From the NCBI RefSeq assembly GCF_042685645.1, contig NZ_JBHUNX010000001.1, positions 2,790,001 to 2,854,000 on the forward strand: 64,000 nucleotides of DNA. Direction: 5' to 3'. Under the pieces are notes generated by a model, which was not told the origin of the DNA, made no database searches, and saw only the letters and a list, made by a program, of their open reading frames with translations. Origin of the DNA: Salininema proteolyticum. Its GTDB lineage: Bacteria > Actinomycetota > Actinomycetes > Mycobacteriales > Micromonosporaceae. Numbering within the stretch: the first letter of the stretch is position 1; each line of letters opens with the position of its first letter. Both the position numbers and the translations under genes were made by a program. Of this stretch, positions 8,232 to 17,063 are shown one piece after another.

Positions 8232-9379
8232 TACTCGTCCTCCCCCGTCTGCGACTCGGCGTAGAGCTCGTTGAAGAGCCCCAGTACCGCCGGGTCCTCG
8301 TGGCCGTTCTCCTTGAGGTAGCTCTCGAACAGCTCCGCCGGGCTCCGGCCCGTGCGCCGCTGCTTCGGCAGGTCGTCGTCGCGGACCGGCGACTCGATGT
8401 GGATCTGCACCGCCTCGGGGAAGAGGTCCTGGATCTCGCCGCGCAGTCCGGCACGCGAGGGCTCGCGGACGAACACGCGCAGGAACGCGTCCTCCTCGAC
8501 CTCGGCCTCCTTCAACTGCTCCAGCGTCCCCTTGACCGTCGCGAAGGGCTTGGACCCCTCCAGCTCGACGGCCTCGATCCGCGCGGGCGTGTCCTTCGTG
8601 ACGTCCACGATCGAAACCGACGGGCGGTAGGTCTCCTCGCCGAAGTCCACCTGGACCGGACCTCCGGAGTACCGGATCGGGCAGGGCCCGCTCACCGTCT
8701 GGGCCTTGTGCAGGTGCCCCAGGGCCACGTACGAGGTCCGGGAGGGGAAGATCGACGCCGGCACCGCGTAGTCGGCCACGGTGTGGACCTCCCGCTCGCC
8801 GCCGCCCGTCGTCCCGCCCACGACCGTCAGGTGCCCGGTGAACAGGTTGACCGTGTCGTCCGCGTAGGACTGCGAGAGCTTGATGACCAGGCGGCGCATG
8901 TAGTCGGCGTAGCTCGCCTCCGTCTCGGCGGCGCTCAGCTCGAACATCTCCGCCGCCCGCACCGCGTAGCGCTGCGAGACGAACGGCAGGGCCGCCAGGA
9001 CCCACTTCTCCCCCTCGCGCGTCTCCCCGCGGATGACGTGGTCGGCCGCGCCGGTGATGCGGCCGCGCAAGTGGATGCCGGCCGCGTGCGCCCACGAGCG
9101 GAGCGCCTCCAGGGCGGGTCCGTTGTCGTGGTTGCCCGCGATGGCGACGACCTCCGCGCCGGTGTCCCGCAGGCGGGACAGCGCCGTGGTCAGGATCTTC
9201 TGCGCCGCCGACGAGGGCGCCGCCGTGTCGTACAGGTCCCCGGCCACGATGACCATGTCCACCTCGCACTCCCGCGCGACGTCTATGATCTCGGACAGGA
9301 CCCGGGTCTGCTCCTCGAGGCGGGCGCGGCCCTTGAGGCCCACGCCCACATGCCAGTCCGAGGTGTGGAGGATTCTCAC
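8231..9379 (-). CDS. sbcD: SbcD/Mre11-type exonuclease
   Basis: A 382-residue calcineurin-like phosphoesterase, the nuclease of the Mre11-Rad50 complex. The dinuclear metal motifs are in order: ILHTSDWHVG at the N-terminus, VAGDLYDT, IAGNHDN, TGHLTV and ALGHLHKAQ. The C-terminal part, with the PAELFESYLKENG segment, is the capping and Rad50-binding region. It starts with a GTG at 9379 preceded by AAAGGG, 12 bases after herA, and overlaps sbcC by one base. It acts on double-strand ends, nicking or trimming 3'-5' so that HerA-NurA can resect further. Confidence 0.95.
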   Translation of the reverse strand: MRILHTSDWHVGVGLKGRARLEEQTRVLSEIIDVARECEVDMVIVAGDLYDTAAPSSAAQKILTTALSRLRDTGAEVVAIAGNHDNGPALEALRSWAHAAGIHLRGRITGAADHVIRGETREGEKWVLAALPFVSQRYAVRAAEMFELSAAETEASYADYMRRLVIKLSQSYADDTVNLFTGHLTVVGGTTGGGEREVHTVADYAVPASIFPSRTSYVALGHLHKAQTVSGPCPIRYSGGPVQVDFGEETYRPSVSIVDVTKDTPARIEAVELEGSKPFATVKGTLEQLKEAEVEEDAFLRVFVREPSRAGLRGEIQDLFPEAVQIHIESPVRDDDLPKQRRTGRSPAELFESYLKENGHEDPAVLGLFNELYAESQTGEDE

Positions 9380-9391
9380 TGCGCGCCCTTT

Positions 9392-11104
9392 CTAGAACGG
9401 GATGTCGTCATCGTCGGCCAGGTCGAACGGGTCCTTGTCGGCCGTCACCGACCGGGCCTTCCCCTGCGGGGGTTTGCCCGCCTCCTCCGGCCGCGTCGCC
9501 CACGCCGGGAACGGGAAGCCCACCACCAGCGGCACCGGAAGCTCCGGCTGGGCGACGAACATGGTGCCCGGCTTGGCCATCAGGACCCGCTGCCGTTGGG
9601 CACTGGTCAGGAAACCGTACTCCGGCCGGGTCGCCTCGGCCGCGTCGAGCCGCCCGACCACGCGGACCGCACTGTTGGCCGCGATGCGCCGCTCGACCTC
9701 CGAGGCCGTCTGCTGCGCCCCGATGAGCACGATGCCCAGCGAGCGCCCGCGCTCGGCGATGTCGAGCAGCGTGTCCTTGATCGGGCTGGAGCCGTCCTTC
9801 GGAGCGTACTTGTTCAACTCGTCCAGGACGATGAACTGGAGCGGCCGGGACGTCCCCGCCTTCTCCTTGCGCTCGAATTCCATCTGGAGGATGACCCCGA
9901 CCACGAACCTCTGCGCCCGCTCGGGCAGATTGTGCAGGTCCACCACCCGCACCTGCGCCTCGGCCGCGCCCTTGGGCTTCTTGGGCAGGTCGCCGCGGAC
10001 GATGCGGCCGATGTCCCGCTGGCTGGCGACCAGCCGCCGGATGAAGGCCGAGATCGTGCCCAGGCCGACCGCCGTGCCGGCCCACTGGGCGCGCTCCGCC
10101 TCGTCGGACAGGCGCGCGCAGACGTAGTCGACCAGGCCGTTGTAGCTCGTGATCAGCTCGCCCTCCACGGCCACCGCGCCGTTGTCCTTGGGGCGGGCCT
10201 CCTTGCGCAGCCGCGCGGTCACCTGGTTGACGACCATCGTGTACTGCTGGCGGTCGTCGTCGGCGTCGGCGAAGACGTACGGGAGGAGCCCCTCGGAGCA
10301 GAACTCCGCGAGCGTCCAGTACAGCGCCTCCACTCCCGTCGAGCGGCAGGCCACGTCCGGGACGCCCTTCGCGTCCCCGATCCGCGGCGGCGCGTCGACC
10401 TGGACGGAGGGGAACGGCCCGGGGGTGAGGCCCAGGCGCTCGTACTGGTCGGAGATCGCCTCGTCCAGGCGGGTGTTGGGGTGGTCCAGCAACAGCAGGT
10501 CCTCGCCCTTGACGTTGAAGATCAGGGCCTTGGTGTTGGCCGCCTCGCCCTCCAGGGCGTCGGAGCGGAACAGCGAGTACAAGAGCCACGTGGCGAAGGA
10601 GGTCTTCGTCGCCACGCCCGAGATGCCGGATATGGACACGTGCGCGCCCCTGCGGCCGGTCAGGAAGTCCGCGTTCAGGTACACCGGCATGCCGTCGCGG
10701 GAGAAGCCCAGCGGGACCTGGCGCTCCATGCCGTCGAAGTACAGGGCGCGCTCGCGGTCGTCCCCCGCCGCGCGCTCCACCGTCTCCCCCGGCAGCGGCG
10801 GCACGAAGACCTCCGGTTCGACGCGCGTGACCGTGACCTCCGCCGCCTCCTGGACCTGGGCGGGGAGGATGCCGTCGGAGATGGCGAACACGTCCGAGTC
10901 GAACTGGGCGCCCTCATGGCGGCTGCGCACGGCCGTCACGACGCCCGAGATGCGCACCGTCCCCACGCCCGGGACGTCCCGCTCGGTGACGAGCACGTCG
11001 TCCAGCTGGGCATAGGCCTCGGTGTCCACCGCGACCCAGAACACGAGGGGGGTGGCGTCCTCCGTACCCAGGACTCGTCCGATCGCTTCGCTCATGGTCG
11101 TCAT
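9392..11104 (-). CDS. herA: HerA-like DNA translocase/ATPase
   Basis: A 570-residue HerA/FtsK-superfamily ATPase. It has an N-terminal beta-barrel (HAS-barrel-like) domain, a RecA-like core and a C-terminal latch. Walker B is clear (FIVLDELNKYAP), followed by the sensor IVLIGAQQTASEVE and the arginine finger region VVGRLDAAEATRPEYG. The P-loop is unusual: GISGVATKTS in place of the common GxTGSGK[ST], with one extra residue and a threonine before the lysine. HerA hexamers pump DNA and drive NurA during end resection. The ATG at 11104 has GGTGGAG nine bases upstream. It is the first gene of the resection operon. Confidence 0.88.
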   Translation of the reverse strand: MTTMSEAIGRVLGTEDATPLVFWVAVDTEAYAQLDDVLVTERDVPGVGTVRISGVVTAVRSRHEGAQFDSDVFAISDGILPAQVQEAAEVTVTRVEPEVFVPPLPGETVERAAGDDRERALYFDGMERQVPLGFSRDGMPVYLNADFLTGRRGAHVSISGISGVATKTSFATWLLYSLFRSDALEGEAANTKALIFNVKGEDLLLLDHPNTRLDEAISDQYERLGLTPGPFPSVQVDAPPRIGDAKGVPDVACRSTGVEALYWTLAEFCSEGLLPYVFADADDDRQQYTMVVNQVTARLRKEARPKDNGAVAVEGELITSYNGLVDYVCARLSDEAERAQWAGTAVGLGTISAFIRRLVASQRDIGRIVRGDLPKKPKGAAEAQVRVVDLHNLPERAQRFVVGVILQMEFERKEKAGTSRPLQFIVLDELNKYAPKDGSSPIKDTLLDIAERGRSLGIVLIGAQQTASEVERRIAANSAVRVVGRLDAAEATRPEYGFLTSAQRQRVLMAKPGTMFVAQPELPVPLVVGFPFPAWATRPEEAGKPPQGKARSVTADKDPFDLADDDDIPF

Positions 11105-11187
11105 TGTTCCAGACTCCACCGACGTTCGACGCCGTCGGTCGGCCCGTCGCCCGCGAACCACATGACGTCGGTCATGTACGGAAGTCG

Positions 11188-12426
11188 TCAGAACGGAGCG
11201 TCTCGGAAGCACCTCCTCAACTCGGCCGCGAAATCCCCTTCCCCGGCGTTCTCTGCCACGGACGCCACCCTCTCATAGTCCCAGGACTCGAACTCGAGTC
11301 GCTTCAGCAGGGTTCGCAACCAGGCCGAGAGCCGGTCGGGACCGGCGGTCGCCCCAGCGGCGAAGTAGCGCGAAGCACGCCGCAGCAGCGAATCGACGCG
11401 CACCTGCTCGTCCTCGCACCAGACCTGGAAGTACATTCCACCGCCCAGGACGAAGTCCCCGACCATCGGCACCGACTCGGCCGCCTCGGGCGTCAGTATC
11501 GCTCTCGGAACTCCGTTGGAAGAGGCTCCGGCCTCGACGCCGGGAAGGGCATTCTTGCCGGCCCACTTGAGGATTCGCTCGTCCGTGGCGGTTCCGGGGG
11601 AGGCCCCTGCGAGGTTGTGGAACAGCACCTGGACGACATCGACCTGTCCCAACATCGCGCTCAACTGCTCGTCGTATCCTGCGGGCCCCTGCTTCGCGCG
11701 GGTGTAGCAGGCGATGCGCCCGCCCCTCTCGCCTTTATCACGGACCAGGTAAGCCGGCAGGAAGACTTTTCGCGGCGACCCCACCGCCTTCATGGACCCC
11801 ACGCCGGCCGGTATGTTGTACTCCTTGCGATCGGGCCTGTTCTCCAGCGAAGAGAGCGCTTCCGCATCGAAGCCGTACAAGGCGTCGACCGTCTCACAAG
11901 CGGCTAGCCGCGGCCCGTCCTCCACCTCCCGCTTGACTTCGGCGAGCTGCGCATGCTCGAGGATGGCGACCTGGCGGGAATCATAGTAGGCCTGCTTCAA
12001 CGGCGAACAGGCATAGGCCTCGAAGTACAGGCGGCGGCGGTCCGTCTTGGGCGCTCGTCGCCGCCGATCGTCCTCCATGCTCTGCAACCCCAGGTCCGTC
12101 AGCTCATATCCCCGCCCCTCCCCCCGAAGGTGTCCGATCGAGGTGAGGAAGCCCAACGCCTGGCGCACGAGCGGTTCGTCCAGGCTGTAGAAGGCGGCCA
12201 GTTCTTCGGGCGTGGACAGGCGCCCCTTTCCCACCCCGAGGATGAGAAACCGGTCGATCAGGTCCCATTCCTCGTCGGCGTCGACCTCTACCTCCACTTC
12301 GACCTCCCAGAGCGGGAAGAAGAAGGCCAGCAGCCGCTCCGGGGACATGCCGAGGTTGAAGACGGCGTGGTCCAGAACCGCCTGAGGTTTCTTATTGGGA
12401 AAGTACTCGAAGGACTCAGCGGCCAT
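11188..12426 (-). CDS. Uncharacterised winged-helix protein, third gene of the pseudokinase-helicase operon
   Basis: A 412-residue soluble protein with no recognised full-length family. Residues 1-45 are hydrophobic and aromatic (PERLLAFFFPLWEVEVEV), and about 80-125 look like a winged helix-turn-helix: EELAAFYSLDEPLVRQALGF, then a wing and YELTDLGLQSM. The rest mixes alpha and beta with a C-terminal helical stretch; no nuclease or protease motif is evident. Its ATG lies 11 bases inside the end of the helicase gene, with GAGGAG just upstream, so the two are co-translated. It may target the system to DNA or sense a signal; this is inference. Confidence 0.8.
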   Translation of the reverse strand: MAAESFEYFPNKKPQAVLDHAVFNLGMSPERLLAFFFPLWEVEVEVEVDADEEWDLIDRFLILGVGKGRLSTPEELAAFYSLDEPLVRQALGFLTSIGHLRGEGRGYELTDLGLQSMEDDRRRRAPKTDRRRLYFEAYACSPLKQAYYDSRQVAILEHAQLAEVKREVEDGPRLAACETVDALYGFDAEALSSLENRPDRKEYNIPAGVGSMKAVGSPRKVFLPAYLVRDKGERGGRIACYTRAKQGPAGYDEQLSAMLGQVDVVQVLFHNLAGASPGTATDERILKWAGKNALPGVEAGASSNGVPRAILTPEAAESVPMVGDFVLGGGMYFQVWCEDEQVRVDSLLRRASRYFAAGATAGPDRLSAWLRTLLKRLEFESWDYERVASVAENAGEGDFAAELRRCFRDAPF

Positions 12427-15352
12427 TCCGACTCCTCAGCTCGCGCACGACGTCGGTATGGGCGAGTACGCTGCCCTCGGTCTCGGTATGGGTGAACAGC
12501 CTCCGTGCCAACCTCTGGAACCCCGGGTCGGCGGCGTTCTCCAACGCTCTGCGGTCACCCGTCAGGACTAGGCGCTTCTGCACGCGGGTAAGGGCTACGT
12601 TGGCGCGCCTCAACTCCTTGAGGAAACCGACCCTGTTCTCCCTGTTGCTCCTGGTGAAGCTGTAGAAGATCACGTCCCGCTCCCCGCCTTGGAAGGAGTC
12701 GACCGTGCCGACGTTCAGATCGACCAGGTCGGTGTCGCCGATCCGCCGGTAGAGCCTGTCTCGCAAGACCTTCTGCTGGCCGCGGTACGCGGTGATCGCC
12801 GCCCAGGTCAGGCGCCCCTCGAAGCGGTGGTAGTAAGCGATCAGCTCTTCCAGGACGTCCGCTTCCGCCTCGTTCACCCACCCTCCTCCGGCGGCCGGCC
12901 GCTCGAATCGGCGCCCCGTCGAGAGACCCGACGTGTCTATGAAGTTGAGTGCCTTGCTGAACAGGGGATCTCGGTGGTCACCATGGTATTCCGTCCGCAA
13001 CCTCCCCTGGTAGAAACTGTCGGAGATGAACGAACCGACGGCAGGCGGCATACGGCGCTGGGTTCGGAGCATGGTGCAGAGCTGCGGGTCCAGGGAGCTC
13101 ACCAGCAACTCCAAGGCGCTCTTCTCCACTAGGCCGAGGGTCTCCCTTCCCTCCTTCCGGGCCCAGTCGAGGAGGCCCCGGTCCGCGAAAGGCGGCAATT
13201 GCATGTGGTCTCCGACCAAGATCGCCTGCTCGGCCTTGACAAGTGGGACGAAGGCGATCGGGAGACTGACCTGACCCGCCTCGTCCATGATCGCCACATC
13301 GAAATCCAGCCCTTCCAGAGCCGGTGCGGTGGCCGCGCCGATGCAGGTCGCGCCGACGACATGCGCATACCGGACCAGCTCGACCTGAATCTTCGCGGAG
13401 TCGGGTTCGATCTGTGAACGCCATTCGCCCAAGAGGGCACGTCGCTGAGAAAGCAGAGGCTCCCAGGCGCCGAACCGGTCCAGAAGCGCTTCGACCGATC
13501 TCCGGCAACTCGCATGGTCGCCGGTGGCTGTGAATGACAGTTCGCCGACCAGTGGGTCGGGGAGGGACCTAATGCACTCGGCCGTGTGCTCGGCGACGTC
13601 TTCGACGGCGGCGACGAGTTCGCCGACTGCCTTCTCCGCGTGGCTCACCGCCTCAGCGGACTTCCTGAGCCGGGGGTCAGAGCGTTCGCACTGTTCGCAA
13701 TCGGACTCCAATCGCCGGGTACAGGCAGCGGCACTTTCCACCTCGGCCAGGGCGAGGCGCCAGTTCCTCTCGGCCTTGTCACACCTTGGTCGGATAAGCT
13801 TCAACACCAGGATGAAGAGGAATCCGAACCAGCCGGCGCGCAGGTTCTCGAACCGGTGGCACCATCCGTCCCACGCCGCTCGGCGTTTGGCCGCTTTCTT
13901 CTCCGCCGTTTCAGCGACTGCTCCGGATTGGCGAGCCGTATCGAGGGCGGCGAGAAGGGGACCGAGTACCTCGCCACGAAGGCGTTCATGGACTGACACG
14001 GCGTCGCGTCCGGCACGTTCGGCGACGCCCAGCGAGGCGAGATCCTCCCTCAACCTGTCGGCGAGGCCCGCGGCCTCGTCGAGCGCCCTGTAGCGATCCA
14101 GGTCGGAGGAGACCTTGGCCTTGGACTGCTCGACCAGTTCCCGAGCGCGTACCGACAGGTGGTACGGCCTCGCATCCTCGTTGACCTGCGACCCCACCCT
14201 CACGATTTCCAATTCGACGGGCATGTCGGCGATAATGTTGTCCACCGCTCGATTGGTGTGCGCGGTGATGAGCACCCGGCGGTCGTACGTCAACGCGTTG
14301 GTACGCGCGATCTGCTTTATAGTGGTCGTCTTTCCAGTGCCCGGAGGCCCCTGTACCAGGTGGATCGGCGTGTGCAGCGCCGTTTGAAAAGCGTCGAGCT
14401 GGTCTCCGTCGAGGTCCGCGGCCGGCTTCACCTCGGATCGCAGAGCCGGCGGAGCTTCACCGTCGGCGACGGCGCTCAGGAGGTTCGGGTGTTTCGAGGC
14501 GCCGTCGCGCAGAGTTTTCAGCGCTTCCTTCTTCTTCCAATAGACGGTCGACGACTCGCGGATGCCGATGCGCCCGTGCGGTGGCAACTCTTCCAGATCG
14601 ACCGTTCCCTCGAACGCGACCGTGGCCCGCCGGCCGCGGATCCGCTCGACCCTTCCGCGGCGGGGAGGCCGGGAGTAGACTTCGACGAGGTCTCCCTCCT
14701 TGAGTTCGCCGATCTGCAGCAACGTGAACAGGTAGACCGATTCGCCGCCGGTACGCCGTTCCCCGGTCGATTCGACCGACTTGTACTGGCACGGCGACTG
14801 CAGGGCCGACTTCCCCAGGTCTCGTTCCTTGTCGACGACCTTCTCGACTCCGTCGAGGAAGCCGAGCTGGCTCCGGGTCGGCCACCCGTCGTCTCCGGTT
14901 CGAGGGCGGGGTTCGGAGGTCCGATCCCAGTTCTTCTGAAGTTCTTCCCAACCGCTCTTGGAATTCGGCGGTATGTCCGTGGGGCGCTCGCAGAGGCGGA
15001 GACCTCCGGTTCGCAGGTGAAGACGCCGCCCGGCCACGTCCATACGGTCGTTGGTCGACACCAATCCGATCCACCCCAAGCGGTAAGCGTCCTCGAACTT
15101 CGTCGGGTACAGTCCCACCTTGTAATCCGATGTGTACAAGATCGCGAAAACGGACTCCGCGTTCCGTGAGAGACGGACTGCGAGCCCCTCTGCCCTCAGG
15201 CCCTGCTGGAGGTCCTCCACCAACTCCGCCGGATTACCGGGGATCTCGGGCCTGCGTCCGCGAACCTCCGCGATTTTCCGACGGAAGGCGCCGCTCTCCA
15301 AGACGACCAGGGGATACGGGAGCCGCAGGGAGCGGGTGGAGGATTCGACCAC
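12416..15352 (-). CDS. UPF1/DNA2-like superfamily 1 helicase with coiled-coil and hydrophobic insert
   Basis: A 978-residue SF1B-type helicase. Residues 1-300 are a non-helicase N-terminal region. Motif I QGPPGTGKTTT is near 335, motif Ia VLITAHTNRAVD near 365, motif II DEAGQ near 690, motif III VGDHMQLPP near 714, motif V TVDSFQGGERD near 883 and motif VI ALTR near 920. Between Ia and II lies an insert of about 320 residues, rich in coiled coil, containing a hydrophobic stretch FGFLFILVLKLI near 509-520 that could touch the membrane. The GTG at 15352 with AAAGGA upstream is preferred; a GTG overlapping the previous stop (15370) is possible. Substrate (DNA or RNA) is unknown. Confidence 0.88.
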   Translation of the reverse strand: MVESSTRSLRLPYPLVVLESGAFRRKIAEVRGRRPEIPGNPAELVEDLQQGLRAEGLAVRLSRNAESVFAILYTSDYKVGLYPTKFEDAYRLGWIGLVSTNDRMDVAGRRLHLRTGGLRLCERPTDIPPNSKSGWEELQKNWDRTSEPRPRTGDDGWPTRSQLGFLDGVEKVVDKERDLGKSALQSPCQYKSVESTGERRTGGESVYLFTLLQIGELKEGDLVEVYSRPPRRGRVERIRGRRATVAFEGTVDLEELPPHGRIGIRESSTVYWKKKEALKTLRDGASKHPNLLSAVADGEAPPALRSEVKPAADLDGDQLDAFQTALHTPIHLVQGPPGTGKTTTIKQIARTNALTYDRRVLITAHTNRAVDNIIADMPVELEIVRVGSQVNEDARPYHLSVRARELVEQSKAKVSSDLDRYRALDEAAGLADRLREDLASLGVAERAGRDAVSVHERLRGEVLGPLLAALDTARQSGAVAETAEKKAAKRRAAWDGWCHRFENLRAGWFGFLFILVLKLIRPRCDKAERNWRLALAEVESAAACTRRLESDCEQCERSDPRLRKSAEAVSHAEKAVGELVAAVEDVAEHTAECIRSLPDPLVGELSFTATGDHASCRRSVEALLDRFGAWEPLLSQRRALLGEWRSQIEPDSAKIQVELVRYAHVVGATCIGAATAPALEGLDFDVAIMDEAGQVSLPIAFVPLVKAEQAILVGDHMQLPPFADRGLLDWARKEGRETLGLVEKSALELLVSSLDPQLCTMLRTQRRMPPAVGSFISDSFYQGRLRTEYHGDHRDPLFSKALNFIDTSGLSTGRRFERPAAGGGWVNEAEADVLEELIAYYHRFEGRLTWAAITAYRGQQKVLRDRLYRRIGDTDLVDLNVGTVDSFQGGERDVIFYSFTRSNRENRVGFLKELRRANVALTRVQKRLVLTGDRRALENAADPGFQRLARRLFTHTETEGSVLAHTDVVRELRSRNGR

Positions 15353-15366
15353 GGGCTGTTCCTTTC

Positions 15367-16812
15367 TCACAGGCGGCGCAATGACTCGGCCACCTCCTTC
15401 ATCGAGGGTCGCGAAGTGGCGTCGGGCCCCAGGCCCTCTTCCCAAGCGGCGATCGACGTCCTGTTCGCGACAGCCTGCCGGACGGCCAGCGGAGGTCGGG
15501 CCGGGGAGTCGAAGCCGGATCCTGACGCGATGGCCGCCGCCGTCCGGCAGATCGCGAGGACGTCGACCGGTCGGCCGTCAACCTGGGATCGGGGTTTCGT
15601 CCATAGGGAAGGGCCGACGTCCCGCAACAGGAAACGGTCTCTCCGACCCACCGTTATGCGACTGGGCGCAAGGCCTTCGGAAGCGTCTCCGGTTTTATGG
15701 ATGTCGGCCATCCCCGAGGCCAGATCGCCGAGCCTGGAGAGCCAGTGACGTGCCTCGGCCGGGTTCCACGCGGGCAGCACCTCGGTCCAGCGCCGTTCAA
15801 GGGTGGTAGCCGGCCCACCGCCGTCATCGGTCGGCCACGCCAAAACGAGGGTCGCACCGTTCTCATCGGCTGCGCCGTCGACGTAATCGGGGACGACTCG
15901 GTTCTGGGCATGGCGGCGAAGCAGGCGGTACCGGCGGCGGAGCCCTTCCACCACCGTGTCGTGGACCGCCGAACGGCCGAGCCTTTCGACACGGTGTATC
16001 CACACGAAGTCCGCCCGGGTGTTCGGAGGTGCCGTCACGCAAGTCGCCAGAGCGAGCTTCTCCCGACCCGATCCGTCGCGGTAGGGCCGGACCTCACACT
16101 GCTCGGCCAAGAGCATGTATTCCGTGCCGTTGATTCGGACCAGGTCCCCGCCGGCCCATTCCACGGGCCCGGCGCTGACGGACTCGGCTTGAAGGTGAGA
16201 GGGCGCGATGTCTCGGGCCGAAGTGCGGGGCACCTCGTCCGTTTCCTCCAGGCGCCGCTCGATCGATGCGATTTGCGCCGAGAGGTCGTGGAACCTCCGT
16301 TCCTGTCCGGACTCGATCCGCCTGGTGCGTCGGTCGATGTCGGCGATGCCTTCGTGGAGGTCGGAGCCCAGTATCCCGAGCGCCTCGGCGAGGTCGGCGA
16401 ACTCGGCGGAGTGCCGTCGAGCCGCCCGCTCGAAGTCCTCGGTCCTCAGCTGGAGCTCCGCGATGATCTCGTCGCGGAGCTTCTCCGAGTCGGCACCGAC
16501 CTCCTCCAGGCCCTCTCTGAATAGCCGCTCCAGCGTCCGGTCGACCTTTTCCTCCGTCGGTCGGACCTTGCCGTTGCGGAGTCGGCTCACCGCGCGTTCC
16601 AGGAGAGAGGTCAACTGGTTGACTCCGAGGCCACCTGCGGTCGCACCCGCCGCAACGGCGATCGCGGATCCACCGGTAGCCGCCAGAACGACGGGGGCAA
16701 AGGCCGTAGCGGCAATGGTGGCGACAACCGACGCGGCACCGGCCCTTCGTATCAGGCTCGGTCTGCCGTGAGAGCGCGGTCGAGGCGGGGAGGATTTTCC
16801 GGCTCGGTCCAT
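15367..16812 (-). CDS. Membrane-anchored coiled-coil protein with degenerate Ser/Thr-kinase domain
   Basis: A 481-residue protein, first gene of a three-gene operon. After a basic tail (residues 1-23) comes an Ala/Gly-rich hydrophobic region (24-62, one or two membrane passes), a coiled coil (about 85-195) and a C-terminal domain (225-481) with the outline of a Hanks-type kinase. The kinase helix GMADIHKTG is followed by EGLAPSRI where HRDLKPSN is expected, so the catalytic Asp and metal-binding Asn are lost. RDVG replaces DFG, and the last helix SMKEVAESLRRL is typical of kinases. It is therefore probably a pseudokinase or scaffold. The ATG lacks a ribosome site but has TAGGTT six bases upstream. 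Confidence 0.78.
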   Translation of the reverse strand: MDRAGKSSPPRPRSHGRPSLIRRAGAASVVATIAATAFAPVVLAATGGSAIAVAAGATAGGLGVNQLTSLLERAVSRLRNGKVRPTEEKVDRTLERLFREGLEEVGADSEKLRDEIIAELQLRTEDFERAARRHSAEFADLAEALGILGSDLHEGIADIDRRTRRIESGQERRFHDLSAQIASIERRLEETDEVPRTSARDIAPSHLQAESVSAGPVEWAGGDLVRINGTEYMLLAEQCEVRPYRDGSGREKLALATCVTAPPNTRADFVWIHRVERLGRSAVHDTVVEGLRRRYRLLRRHAQNRVVPDYVDGAADENGATLVLAWPTDDGGGPATTLERRWTEVLPAWNPAEARHWLSRLGDLASGMADIHKTGDASEGLAPSRITVGRRDRFLLRDVGPSLWTKPRSQVDGRPVDVLAICRTAAAIASGSGFDSPARPPLAVRQAVANRTSIAAWEEGLGPDATSRPSMKEVAESLRRL

Positions 16813-16818
16813 CGTGAG

Positions 16819-16824
16819 AACCTA
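16819..16824 (-). promoter_or_regulatory. -10 element of the pseudokinase-helicase operon
   Basis: TAGGTT on the minus strand, six bases before the ATG at 16812, fits a leaderless transcript. An overlapping TATAGG two bases further upstream is an alternative. Confidence 0.4.
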
Positions 16825-17063
16825 TACGAGTCCGGCCGATGGGGAAACCCTCAATTTCCCCGTCCACTGGCCCGGGAGCGTGAACTCCCTCAGGCGGGCG
16901 ATACGGCTGGACGCCGACCGGCGATTCGCGCGGAATGTCCGGGATCGCGTCCGTCCCGACGGGACAAAGCCCGGACGCCCCTCCCGAAACCCTTGTCTTC
17001 CAGGCCCCGCCGGTCTACCTTGATCCTGGTGTTGTTGGAACGCAATGACAAGGGGACTCTAAC

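Noticed and set aside
4897..9269. Long alternative minus-strand frames through sbcC and sbcD
   Set aside because: Arg/Pro/Gly-rich out-of-phase readings. Only the nurA end of one of them (4897-5802) is real coding sequence.
7686..11278. Plus-strand frame of nearly 1000 codons opposite sbcD and herA
   Set aside because: Antisense shadow created by strong third-position GC; the sense genes carry all the recognisable motifs.
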